Origin: Catenulispora sp. MAP5-51 | Lineage (GTDB): Bacteria > Actinomycetota > Actinomycetes > Streptomycetales > Catenulisporaceae | NCBI RefSeq assembly: GCF_041261205.1 | Contig: NZ_JBGCCH010000004.1 | Span: 372,001 to 436,000 of the forward strand | DNA length: 64,000 nucleotides | Direction: 5' to 3' | Shown: positions 6,483 through 14,357 of the stretch, one piece after another | Numbering within the stretch: the stretch's first letter is position 1 | Layout: each line of letters opens with the position of its first letter | The notes under the pieces: generated by a model | Seen by the model: the letters and a program-made list of their open reading frames with translations, nothing else | Told to the model about the DNA's origin: nothing | Databases searched by the model: none | Made by a program: the position numbers and the translations under genes

Positions 6483-9400
6483 GTGGCCAAGGTCCGGGTC
6501 TATGAACTCGCCAAGGAACTCGGAGTAGAGAGCAAGGTCGTGATGGCCAAGCTCCAAGATCTGGGTGAGTTCGTCCGCTCGGCGTCCTCCACAGTAGAGG
6601 CGCCGGTCGTCCGTAAACTGATCGACAGCATCCAGCAAGGTGAATCCGGCGGCGCCAAGGGCGGCGCCGCGAGGTCGGCCGCCTCCGGGCAGTCGGCCCC
6701 CGCCGCGAAGTCCGCGGCCACCTCGAGCACCCCGCGTCCCGGCGGTGCCCCCAAGCCCGGTCCGCGCCCCGGCCCGGTCGCGCCCAAGCCCGGCCCCGCG
6801 GTCCCCGCGCAGGCCCAGGCGGCGGCAGCGGCTGCGAGCCCGGTGGCCGAGACCCCCGCGCCGGCCGCCCCCGAGGCTCCGGCCGCTCCGGCCGAGGCCA
6901 GCCCGGCCGCGACCAGCCCGGCGGCTCCGTCCCCGGCGCCCACGCGCCCGGCGTCCTCGCCGAACCGCCCGAACCAGGGTCAGGGCCAGGGCGGCCAGGG
7001 TCAGGGTGCCGGCGGGGCGATCCCGCCGCGCCAGTCCCCGTCCGCCGGCGGCAGCATCCCGGGTCGCCCGGGTCCGCGCCCCGGTACGCCCGGCGCCCCC
7101 GGACAGCGTCCCGGCGGCGACCGTGACCGTGACCGTGATCGCGGTGACCGCGGCGACCGCGGTGATCGCGGCCAGCGCCCGGCGCCCGGCGGTGCCCGTC
7201 CGGGTCCGGCCGGCGCCCAGCGTCCCGGTCAGGGCCAGGGTCAGGGCCAGGGCAACCGTCCCGGCGCCCCGACCCCGGGTCCGCGTCCGGCCGGTCCGCG
7301 TCCCGGCAACAACCCGTTCACGTCCTCCGGCTCGACCGGCATGCAGCAGCCCCCGCGGCCCGCGCCGCGTCCGGGCCCGCCGACCGGCTCCACCGGCGGC
7401 GGCGACGGCGGCCCGCGTCCGGGCATGCCGCCGCGTCCCGGCGGCGTCCCCGGCGCCCCGCGTCCGAACCCGGGCATGATGCCCGGCCGTGCCGCGCCGC
7501 GTCCCGGCGCCGGTCAGGGCCGCCCCGGCGGTCCCCGTCCGGGTGCTCCGGCCGGCGGTCCCGGCGGCCGCTCCGGCGGTCCGCGCCCCGGCGCTCCGGC
7601 CGGCGGTCCCGGTGCCCGTCCCGGCGGCGGTGGCGGTGGCGGCGGTTACGGCGCCCCGCGTCCCGGCGGCGGTGCTCCCGGCGGCGGCGGTGGCGGCGGC
7701 TACGGCGGCCGTCCCGGCGGCGGTGGCGGCTACGGCCGCGGCGGCCGTGCCGGCGGCGGCGGTACCGCGGGTGCCTTCGGCCGTCCCGGCGGTCGTCCGG
7801 GCCGCGGTCGCAAGTCCAAGAAGCAGCGGCGTCAAGAGTTCGACAACATGCAGGCGCCGTCGCTCGGCGGCACGATGCTGCCCCGCGGCAACGGGCAGAC
7901 CATCCGCCTGCCCCGCGGCGCCTCGCTGGTCGACTTCGCCGAGCGCATCAACGCCAACCCGGCGTCCCTGGTGCAGGTGATGTTCCACCTCGGCGAGATG
8001 GTGACGGCGACGCAGTCGGTCTCCGACGACGTCTTCGAACTGCTCGGCCAGGAGCTCGGCTTCACCGTGCAGATCGTCTCGCCGGAGGAGGAGGACCGCG
8101 TACTGCTGGAGTCCTTCGACATCGACTTCGGCGAGAACGAGGGCGGCGAGGACGACCTGCGCGTGCGTCCGCCGGTCGTGACCGTCATGGGTCACGTCGA
8201 CCACGGTAAGACGCGCCTGCTGGACGCCATCCGCAAGACCAACGTCATCGAGGGCGAGGCCGGCGGCATCACCCAGCACATCGGCGCCTACCAGGTGGTC
8301 GCCGAGGTCGCGGGCAACGAGCGGGCCATCACCTTCATCGACACCCCCGGTCACGAGGCGTTCACCGCCATGCGTGCCCGCGGTGCCAAGGCCACCGACA
8401 TCGCGATCCTGGTGGTCGCGGCGGACGACGGCGTGATGCCCCAGACGATCGAGGCGCTGAACCACGCCCAGGCGGCCGACGTGCCGATCGTGGTCGCGGT
8501 CAACAAGATCGACAAGGAGGGCGCCGACCCGACGAAGGTGCGCGGCCAGCTCACCGAGTACGGGCTGGTGGCCGAGGAGTACGGCGGCGAGACCATGTTC
8601 GTCGACATCTCCGCCCGGGAGGGCCTGAACATCGACCAGCTGCTGGAGGCGGTCGTGCTGACCGCCGACGCCTCGCTGGACCTGCGGGCCAACCCGGACA
8701 TGGACGCCCAGGGCGTGGCGATCGAGGCCAACCTCGACCGCGGCCGCGGCGCCGTGGCCACGGTGCTGGTGCAGCGCGGCACGCTGCGCGTGGGCGACTC
8801 GATGGTCGTGGGCGACGCCTACGGCCGGGTGCGCGCCATGATGGACGACAACGGTGAGAACGTCACCGAGGCCGGGCCCTCGCGTCCGGTCCAGGTGCTC
8901 GGTCTGACCAGCGTCCCGGGCGCCGGCGACACCTTCCTGGTGGTCGAGGAGGACCGCGTGGCCCGGCAGATCGCCGAGCGCCGCGCGACCCGCGAGCGGA
9001 ACGCGGCCATGGCCCGCTCCCGCAAGCGCGTCTCCATCGAGGACTGGGAGAACGTCATCAAGGCCGGCGAGGTCCAGCAGCTCAACATCATCATCAAGGG
9101 TGATGGTGCGGGCTCGGTGGAGGCCCTGGAGGACTCCCTGCTCAAGCTGGACGTCGGCGACGAGGTCGACCTGCGCGTCGTGCACCGCGGCGTCGGTTCC
9201 ATCACCGAGTCCGACGTGGACCTGGCGATGGCCTCCGACGCGGTCATCCTGGGCTTCAACGTCCGACCCGACGGTCGGGCGAAGACCAAGGCCGACCGCG
9301 AGGGCGTCGAGATCCGCTTCTACTCGGTCATCTACCAGGCGATCGAGGAGATCGAGGCGGCCCTGAAGGGCATGCTGAAGCCGGAGTTCGAGGAAGTGCA

Positions 9401-9689
9401 GCTCGGCACCGCCGAGATCCGCGCGATCTTCCGCTCCAGCAAGATCGGCAACATCGCCGGCTGCATGGTCCAGGACGGGGTCATCCGGCGGAACTCCAAG
9501 GCGCGCCTCATCCGGGGCGGGTCCGTGGTCGCCGACAACCTCACGATCGTCGGGCTGCGGCGCGAGAAGGATGACGCCACCGAGGTCCGCGAGGGCTTCG
9601 AGTGCGGTATCAACCTCGGGTCGTACAACGACATCAAGGAGGGCGACATCGTCGAGACCTTCGAGATGCGTGAGAAGCCGCGCGCCTAG
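6483..9689 (+). CDS. infB: Translation initiation factor IF-2
   Basis: The GTPase that delivers initiator tRNA to the 30S subunit and promotes subunit joining. 1068 residues from GTG 6483, placed by AGAAGGAG just upstream. In order: an IF2N domain (1-55, [20 protein letters not shown]); a long Pro/Gly/Arg/Ala-rich linker (about 60-445); a second IF2N-like domain (about 465-555); the G domain with GHVDHGKT (about 568), DTPGHEAF and NKID; then domains II-IV ending GDIVETFEM. The long disordered linker is normal for actinobacterial IF-2. A hairpin terminator follows. Confidence 0.98.
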   Translation: MAKVRVYELAKELGVESKVVMAKLQDLGEFVRSASSTVEAPVVRKLIDSIQQGESGGAKGGAARSAASGQSAPAAKSAATSSTPRPGGAPKPGPRPGPVAPKPGPAVPAQAQAAAAAASPVAETPAPAAPEAPAAPAEASPAATSPAAPSPAPTRPASSPNRPNQGQGQGGQGQGAGGAIPPRQSPSAGGSIPGRPGPRPGTPGAPGQRPGGDRDRDRDRGDRGDRGDRGQRPAPGGARPGPAGAQRPGQGQGQGQGNRPGAPTPGPRPAGPRPGNNPFTSSGSTGMQQPPRPAPRPGPPTGSTGGGDGGPRPGMPPRPGGVPGAPRPNPGMMPGRAAPRPGAGQGRPGGPRPGAPAGGPGGRSGGPRPGAPAGGPGARPGGGGGGGGYGAPRPGGGAPGGGGGGGYGGRPGGGGGYGRGGRAGGGGTAGAFGRPGGRPGRGRKSKKQRRQEFDNMQAPSLGGTMLPRGNGQTIRLPRGASLVDFAERINANPASLVQVMFHLGEMVTATQSVSDDVFELLGQELGFTVQIVSPEEEDRVLLESFDIDFGENEGGEDDLRVRPPVVTVMGHVDHGKTRLLDAIRKTNVIEGEAGGITQHIGAYQVVAEVAGNERAITFIDTPGHEAFTAMRARGAKATDIAILVVAADDGVMPQTIEALNHAQAADVPIVVAVNKIDKEGADPTKVRGQLTEYGLVAEEYGGETMFVDISAREGLNIDQLLEAVVLTADASLDLRANPDMDAQGVAIEANLDRGRGAVATVLVQRGTLRVGDSMVVGDAYGRVRAMMDDNGENVTEAGPSRPVQVLGLTSVPGAGDTFLVVEEDRVARQIAERRATRERNAAMARSRKRVSIEDWENVIKAGEVQQLNIIIKGDGAGSVEALEDSLLKLDVGDEVDLRVVHRGVGSITESDVDLAMASDAVILGFNVRPDGRAKTKADREGVEIRFYSVIYQAIEEIEAALKGMLKPEFEEVQLGTAEIRAIFRSSKIGNIAGCMVQDGVIRRNSKARLIRGGSVVADNLTIVGLRREKDDATEVREGFECGINLGSYNDIKEGDIVETFEMREKPRA

Positions 9690-9710
9690 TAGGTCGCGGT
9701 AGCGGTAAAT

Positions 9711-9734
9711 GGGGCGGCCCATCCGGGCCGCCCC
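9711..9734 (+). terminator. Hairpin terminator after infB
   Basis: Ten-base perfect arms GGGGCGGCCC (9711-9720) and 9725-9734 with loop ATCC, followed by a pyrimidine-rich stretch with several T residues, 21 bp after the infB stop. Confidence 0.8.
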
Positions 9735-9799
9735 GACTACTCTCTTCTTTGTAAAGGGAAGAGAACTCATCCCCTGGGCCGGGTTGGCCCTGATGTCCA

Positions 9800-10096
9800 G
9801 TGTTCGTGGGGATTATGACCCTCGACATCCTCCTCGGCGACGTGCATTCGCTGAAGGAGAAGCGCGGGATCGTGAAGCCGATCCTGGCCGAGTTGGACCG
9901 GCGCGCCGGAGTCGGCGCCGCCGAGACCGGCCATCTAGATCTCCACCGCCGCGCCGAGATCGGCGTCGCGGTGGTCGCGGCCACGGCCGCACGAGTGAAT
10001 GAAGTCCTGGACGATCTCGAGGGCGCCGTAGCGTGGCGTCCGGAGATCGAGCTGCTCAGCGCCCGAAGACGGCTGCGCAGTGATGAGGACGACTAG
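9800..10096 (+). CDS. DUF503 family protein
   Basis: 98 residues with the family pattern MTLDILLGDVHSLKEKRGIVKPILAEL, ETGHLDLHRRAEIGVAVVA and ELLSARRRL. DUF503 genes lie between infB and rbfA in most Gram-positive bacteria; the biochemical role is unknown, with a ribosome-assembly link suggested only by context. The GTG at 9800 is chosen because it places VGIMTLDILLGD at the N terminus; no clear ribosome-binding site is visible. rbfA begins 29 bp later. Confidence 0.88.
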   Translation: MFVGIMTLDILLGDVHSLKEKRGIVKPILAELDRRAGVGAAETGHLDLHRRAEIGVAVVAATAARVNEVLDDLEGAVAWRPEIELLSARRRLRSDEDD

Positions 10097-10124
10097 GCAT
10101 CCGAGCTAGAAGGAGTGAGTTCGC

Positions 10125-10583
10125 ATGGCGAACAACGGAACGCGCGCCGCGAAGCTGGCCGACCGGATCCGGGTGATCGTCGCCGAGACCCTCAAAAACC
10201 GGGTCAAGGACCCCCGGCTCGGATTCGTCACGATCACCGACGTGCGCATCACCGGCGACCTGCGCGACGCCACGGTGTTCTACACCGTCTACGGCAGCGA
10301 GGAGGAGCGGGCCGAGTCCACGGCCGCGCTGGAGTCGGCCAAGGGCATCCTGCGCACCGAGGTGGGCCGGCAGACCGGCGTGAAGCACACGCCGTCGCTG
10401 ACCTTCATCGCCGACGCCATCCCCGAGGGCGCCCGGAACATCGAGGACCTGCTGGCCAAGGTCGCGGTGTCCGACGCCGCGGTCCGGGACACGGCGGCCA
10501 CCGCGGCCTACGCCGGCGAGCCGGACCCCTACCGGGCCCCGCGCGCCGACGAGGACTTCGACGACGAGGACGAGGACGCCTGA
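10125..10583 (+). CDS. rbfA: Ribosome-binding factor A
   Basis: RbfA binds the 30S subunit and helps mature 16S rRNA, notably at low temperature. 152 residues: a single KH-like domain (about 1-115) with KLADRIRVIVAETLKNRVKDPRLGFVTITDVRITGDLRDATVFYTVYG, LRTEVGRQTGVKHTPSLTFIAD and IEDLLAKV, then a short acidic tail. ATG 10125 is preceded by AGAAGGAG. The gene lies 4 bp before truB, with which it is cotranscribed. Confidence 0.96.
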   Translation: MANNGTRAAKLADRIRVIVAETLKNRVKDPRLGFVTITDVRITGDLRDATVFYTVYGSEEERAESTAALESAKGILRTEVGRQTGVKHTPSLTFIADAIPEGARNIEDLLAKVAVSDAAVRDTAATAAYAGEPDPYRAPRADEDFDDEDEDA

Positions 10584-10587
10584 GCCG

Positions 10588-11505
10588 GTGGGCAAGCGCA
10601 CGAAGGCCGACGACGGCCCCGGCGGTCTGGTGATCGTCGACAAGCCGGCCGGCTGGACCTCGCACGACGTGGTGGGCCGGGTGCGGCGGCTGGCGCGCAC
10701 CCGGCGCGTCGGCCACGCCGGCACGCTGGACCCGATGGCCACTGGCGTGCTCGTGGTGGGCGTGGAGAAGACCACGCGGCTGCTGGGCCACCTGGCCCTG
10801 ACCCGCAAGACCTACGAGACCACCATCCGCCTGGGCCAGAGCACGATCACCGACGACGCCGAGGGCGAGGTGACCGACAGCGCCGACGCCGCGAACGTGT
10901 CAGATGACACGATCCGTGGCGCGATTCCGTCGTTCACCGGCGAGATCATGCAGCGTCCGTCGGCGGTGTCGGCGATCAAGGTGGACGGCGTCCGGTCCTA
11001 CAAGCGGGTCCGCGAGGGCGAGACGGTGGAACTGGCCGCGCGGCCGGTGACCATCCACCGCTTCGACGTCCTCGCGATCCGACGGCAGGGCGCACTGGTC
11101 GATGTGGACGCCATAGTCGAGTGCTCGTCGGGCACCTACATCCGGGCTCTGGCCCGCGACCTCGGCGCGACGCTCGGCGTCGGCGGGCATCTCACGATGC
11201 TGCGGCGCACCGCGGTCGGCCCCTACGGACTGGCCCTGGCGCACCCGCTGGCCGAGCTGACCGACCTGGTGGACGGCGGCGGGGAGCTGCCGGTCGTGCC
11301 GCTGGAGGTGGCCGCGCGGGCGGCCTTCCCGGCGCGGGACGTCGGCGCCGAGGAGGCCGGTGCGGTGGCGCACGGCGGATTCCTGGAGGCCTCCGGGCGC
11401 CCGGGGGAGCCGGTGGCCGTGTTCGGTCCGGACGGGCGGTTCCTCGCGCTGTACGAGGATCTGCCGAGCGGGAAGAAGGCCAAGCCGGTCGCGGTCTTCA
11501 TCTGA
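10588..11505 (+). CDS. truB: tRNA pseudouridine(55) synthase TruB
   Basis: Converts U55 of the tRNA T-loop to pseudouridine. 305 residues: VIVDKPAGWTSHDVVGRVRR, then the catalytic-Asp motif GHAGTLDPMATGVLVVG, the substrate loop YETTIRLGQSTITDDAEGE, RPSAVSAIKVDGVRSYKRVREGE and the late motif SSGTYIRALARDLG. A C-terminal extension holds PUA-like sequence (about 240-300, VAVFGPDGRFLALYED). GTG 10588 directly follows rbfA. The following 345 bp contain an inverted-repeat element rather than another gene. Confidence 0.97.
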   Translation: MGKRTKADDGPGGLVIVDKPAGWTSHDVVGRVRRLARTRRVGHAGTLDPMATGVLVVGVEKTTRLLGHLALTRKTYETTIRLGQSTITDDAEGEVTDSADAANVSDDTIRGAIPSFTGEIMQRPSAVSAIKVDGVRSYKRVREGETVELAARPVTIHRFDVLAIRRQGALVDVDAIVECSSGTYIRALARDLGATLGVGGHLTMLRRTAVGPYGLALAHPLAELTDLVDGGGELPVVPLEVAARAAFPARDVGAEEAGAVAHGGFLEASGRPGEPVAVFGPDGRFLALYEDLPSGKKAKPVAVFI

Positions 11506-11521
11506 CCGGCTGGTCCCCAAG

Positions 11522-11744
11522 CCCTAGACGATTGATTCCTGGGGGTTCCGGCAAGCAGCACCGCACCTGACAAGCAGTCTTGCGAAACGGTTCAGCAGCA
11601 AGCATGGGCGTCACGGACGACCTCCCTCATCCTGGTTGGCTGTGGGTGGTCGGCCGGGGCGGCCAGGCGCCGCTGATCAACCACTGCGCCGAAGGCGCCA
11701 ACGGATACAGCGCGCCGGTACCCCCAGGAACCAATCGTCTAGGT
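11522..11744. mobile_element. MITE-like inverted-repeat element (no transposase)
   Basis: 30-base terminal arms at 11523-11552 and 11714-11743 are inverted copies with 28 of 30 identical. The outer ends read CCTAGACGATTG and CAATCGTCTAGG. The pentamer CCAAG lies directly outside both ends (11517-11521 and 11745-11749), as a target-site duplication would. The roughly 160-bp interior has no convincing gene. The structure fits a non-autonomous miniature element, or the remnant of an insertion sequence whose centre was lost. It could also simply be a large stem-loop. Confidence 0.5.
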
Positions 11745-11766
11745 CCAAGATCCCAGAAAGATCGCA

Positions 11767-11798
11767 CCGGGGACCGATTGCGCGTCGGCGGTCCCCGG
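11767..11798 (+). promoter_or_regulatory. GC-rich hairpin in the ribF leader
   Basis: Arms CCGGGGACCG (11767-11776) and 11789-11798 pair perfectly around a 12-base loop, about 50 bp before ribF. It may terminate transcription entering from truB or structure the ribF leader. No FMN riboswitch consensus is recognisable. Confidence 0.5.
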
Positions 11799-11850
11799 AT
11801 GGCACTCTTGTGTGTCGGCAGACTCTTCCAACCCCAAGGCAGGCACCCCC

Positions 11851-12813
11851 GTGGAACGCTGGCACGGCACCGCCGAGGTCCCGCAGGACTTCGGCCCCTC
11901 GGTCGTCACGATCGGCGTCTTCGACGGCGTTCACCGCGGGCACCGCGAGGTGGTCCGCACGGCGGTGGCGCAGGGCCGCGCGCTCGGCGTGCCGACCGTC
12001 GTGCTCACCTTCGACCCGCACCCCAGCGAGATCGTGCGCCCGGGCAGCCACCCGCCGCTGCTGACCACCCAGCGCCACCGCGCCGAGCTGCTCGCTTCCG
12101 AGGGCGTGGACGCGGTGCTGGTGCTGCCGTTCAGCCTGGAGGTCTCGCGCTGGTCGCCGGAGGAGTTCATCCGGACGGTGCTGGTGGAGTGCCTGCACGC
12201 GCGCGCGGTCGTGATCGGCGCCAACTTCCGCTTCGGCCACCGGGCCGCCGGCGACGCCGCGGCGCTGCAGGAGGCCGGCGGCCGGTACGGCTTCGACGTG
12301 GTGCCGGTGAGTCTGAAGGGGCCCGAGGGGGAGACCGCCGACAACCGCTTCTCCTCCACCCGGGTCCGCGCCCTGATCGGCGAGGGCGACGTGGCCGAGG
12401 CCGCCGCGCTGCTGGGCCGGCCGCACCGGGTCGAGGGCGTCGTGGTGCGCGGCGACCAGCGGGGCCGGGAGCTCGGCTACCCGACGGCGAACGTCGAGAC
12501 CGTGCCGTTCGCGGCGGTTCCGACCGACGGCGTCTATGCCGGTTGGCTGATCACCGACGTCGACAAGCCGGACAAGGCGGTCCGGCACCCCGCGGCGATC
12601 TCCATCGGGACCAATCCGACCTTCGACGGTGTCGACCGCCGCGTCGAGGCCTACGCGCTGGACCGCGACGACCTGGACCTGTACGGCACGCACGTCGCCG
12701 TGGAGTTCGCCGCGCGCATTCGGGACACCCTGAAGTTCGACTCGGTCGAGGCCCTGCTGGTCCGGATGGCCGACGACTGCAAGGTCGCCCGGGAGATCAC
12801 CGACGCCGCCTGA
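11851..12813 (+). CDS. ribF: Bifunctional riboflavin kinase/FAD synthetase
   Basis: Phosphorylates riboflavin to FMN and adenylylates FMN to FAD. 320 residues: the nucleotidyltransferase half (about 1-180) shows [47 protein letters not shown] and [12 protein letters not shown]; the riboflavin-kinase half shows [31 protein letters not shown] and [19 protein letters not shown] 11851 is chosen because AAGGCAGG precedes it and MERWHG is where relatives begin. An in-frame GTG at 11812 would add 13 residues. Confidence 0.95.
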   Translation: MERWHGTAEVPQDFGPSVVTIGVFDGVHRGHREVVRTAVAQGRALGVPTVVLTFDPHPSEIVRPGSHPPLLTTQRHRAELLASEGVDAVLVLPFSLEVSRWSPEEFIRTVLVECLHARAVVIGANFRFGHRAAGDAAALQEAGGRYGFDVVPVSLKGPEGETADNRFSSTRVRALIGEGDVAEAAALLGRPHRVEGVVVRGDQRGRELGYPTANVETVPFAAVPTDGVYAGWLITDVDKPDKAVRHPAAISIGTNPTFDGVDRRVEAYALDRDDLDLYGTHVAVEFAARIRDTLKFDSVEALLVRMADDCKVAREITDAA

Positions 12814-12862
12814 GGCGTTCGTCACAGCGGGGGCGGCCCACGTCACAGGGCCGTCACCGCCA

Positions 12863-12888
12863 GGAATACCGCTGTCCCCCACTCGGTT
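12863..12888 (+). promoter_or_regulatory. Sigma-R (SigR/SigH) type promoter of sigR
   Basis: GGAAT (12863-12867), exactly 18 bp, then GTT (12886-12888): the thiol-stress sigma-R consensus GGAAT-N18-GTT. Transcription should begin near 12895. It lies just before sigR, giving positive autoregulation as known in Streptomyces coelicolor. Confidence 0.85.
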
Positions 12889-12937
12889 GTACCGCGTGAA
12901 CCCTCAAGGGTCCGACCACGTTGTCGAGGGGACAGGA

Positions 12938-13720
12938 ATGACTTTGGCACTGAAGCAGCGCCGTCCGGCAGTCAAGATCGATTTGTCGGCGGCCACGCCT
13001 TGGATAAGCTCTTCGGGTACCCCCGAGGAGGTGAGGACGGTCGCCGTGACCGCTGACGACGCACGTGGCGAGGCCGTCATTACCGAGGCCGTGTCACCCG
13101 TGGAGAAGGCCGCAGACGCGCCGCGCGTGGACCCCGGTGAATCCGAGGACGCCCGCAACGAGCGCTTCGAGCGTGACGCCCTCGTCTACCTGGACCAGCT
13201 GTACCCGGCCGCGCTGCGCATGACGCGCAACCCGGCCGACGCCGAGGACCTGATCCAGGAGACGTTCGCCAAGGCGTTCGCCTCCTTCCACCAGTTCCGC
13301 GAGGGCACCAACCTCAAGGCCTGGCTGTACCGGATCCTCACCAACACGTTCATCAACAGCTACCGCAAGAAGCAGCGCGAGCCCCAGGTCAGCCCGACCG
13401 AGGAGATCGAGGACTGGCAGCTGGCCCGGGCCGAGTCGCACAGCTCGGCGGGGCTGCCCTCGGCCGAGACCGTGGCCCTGGACCACCTGCCCGACTCCGA
13501 CGTCAAGGAGGCCCTGCAGGCCATCGGCGAGGAGTTCCGCATCGCGGTCTACCTGGCCGACGTCGAGGGCTTCGCCTACAAGGAGATCGCCGACATCATG
13601 GGCACGCCGATCGGCACCGTGATGTCCCGGTTGCACCGCGGGCGCCGGCAACTCCGTGCGATGCTTGAGGACTACGCGCGGGAGCGCGGCCTGGTGGCCG
13701 CCGCGTCGGAAGGGAACTGA
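12938..13720 (+). CDS. sigR: Thiol-oxidative-stress ECF sigma factor SigR
   Basis: ECF sigma factor for the disulfide-stress regulon of thioredoxin and mycothiol genes. Region 2 ([70 protein letters not shown]) and region 4 ([37 protein letters not shown]) are almost textbook SigR. Three in-frame starts are possible: GTG 12896 (near-leaderless), ATG 12938 (GAGGGGACAGGA upstream) and GTG 13046 (about 224 residues, near the 227 of S. coelicolor SigR). Long forms match the unstable sigma-R-prime isoform. rsrA follows 6 bp later. Confidence 0.95.
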   Translation: MTLALKQRRPAVKIDLSAATPWISSSGTPEEVRTVAVTADDARGEAVITEAVSPVEKAADAPRVDPGESEDARNERFERDALVYLDQLYPAALRMTRNPADAEDLIQETFAKAFASFHQFREGTNLKAWLYRILTNTFINSYRKKQREPQVSPTEEIEDWQLARAESHSSAGLPSAETVALDHLPDSDVKEALQAIGEEFRIAVYLADVEGFAYKEIADIMGTPIGTVMSRLHRGRRQLRAMLEDYARERGLVAAASEGN

Positions 13721-13726
13721 AGCGCC

Positions 13727-14008
13727 ATGAGCTGCGGCCAGCCGCATGAGACGCCGTGCACCGAGGTCCTCGACCATCTCTACGAGTACATCGACAACGA
13801 GATGCCCGATGAGGACTGCGCGGCGGTTAAGCGCCACCTGGACGAATGCGCGCCCTGCCTGGAGAAGTACGGGCTGGACGCGATGGTGAAGAAGCTCGTG
13901 CAGCGCTGCTGCGGGTGTGACGAGCCGCCGGTGGACCTGCGCGACAAGGTGCTCGCCCGGATCCGCCAGGTGCGCGGCGAGGTCGCTGTGGGTGGCGCGG
14001 GGGAGTAA
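13727..14008 (+). CDS. rsrA: Redox-sensing zinc anti-sigma factor RsrA
   Basis: 93 residues. RsrA holds SigR while its thiols are reduced and releases it on oxidation. The zinc-binding anti-sigma motif H37-x3-C41-x2-C44 (HLDECAPC) is intact, with C3 and C11 N-terminal to it; C11, H37, C41 and C44 fall at the positions used in Streptomyces RsrA. An extra cluster CCGC (C61, C62, C64) lies nearer the C terminus. Cotranscribed with sigR; two hairpins follow. Confidence 0.95.
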   Translation: MSCGQPHETPCTEVLDHLYEYIDNEMPDEDCAAVKRHLDECAPCLEKYGLDAMVKKLVQRCCGCDEPPVDLRDKVLARIRQVRGEVAVGGAGE

Positions 14009-14021
14009 AGACGGTAACGGA

Positions 14022-14050
14022 CCAAGGGCGCGCTTCGGGCGCGCCTTTGG
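14022..14050 (+). terminator. Hairpin terminator after rsrA
   Basis: CCAAGGGCGCGC (14022-14033) pairs with GCGCGCCTTTGG at 14039-14050 around a short loop, with one G-T pair. It lies 14 bp after the rsrA stop. Confidence 0.75.
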
Positions 14051-14063
14051 CATGTTCCGGTCG

Positions 14064-14088
14064 GATCCACTCGTACGAGTGGATCTTT
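14064..14088 (+). terminator. Second terminator after rsrA: 22-bp palindrome plus T run
   Basis: 14064-14085 is a perfect 22-bp palindrome (GATCCACTCGT and its complement), followed directly by TTTT. It is less GC-rich than its surroundings. Together with the hairpin at 14022-14050 it makes a tandem terminator isolating sigR-rsrA from the HD-GYP operon. Confidence 0.7.
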
Positions 14089-14357
14089 TCTTGACTGGCG
14101 GCAGATTTTCCTCTGTACTCGTACGTGCTTTGATCCATTCCCGCGGTTCTGAGGGCCGCGGGTAAGTCATGGAAGACGGTGTTTCGGAATGCTCCATCTC
14201 ATCGGCGGCGGGCTCTGAGTCGGGCCATCCCGACTCCTGCCATCCCACAGGCCGGTGCCGCCCCATGTGCCGGCCTGTGGACCTGCCGGGCGTTTCGTGA
14301 CAGGGTTTTGCGTTGACCGGTGCTGACGCGCTCCCTGCGCGGACTAGAGGATGACCG
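14086..14357 (+). other. Intergenic leader of the HD-GYP operon
   Basis: About 270 bp without a gene. It holds one strong hairpin (CCACAGGCCGG at 14245-14255 with its complement at 14270-14280, loop 14256-14269) and the ribosome-binding site AGAGGA just before ATG 14358. TTGACC near 14314 resembles a -35 box, but no well-spaced -10 follows. No riboswitch class is recognised. Confidence 0.4.

Noticed and set aside
6384-9770. 1128-codon open frame on the minus strand opposite infB
   Set aside because: A mirror of the GC-rich IF-2 coding strand: Thr/Ala/Gly/Arg low-complexity translation, no motif, and the real gene on the plus strand is certain.
11812-11850. Longer ribF start at GTG 11812
   Set aside because: The extra residues are not conserved in relatives as remembered, and GTG 11851 has a well-placed AAGGCAGG.
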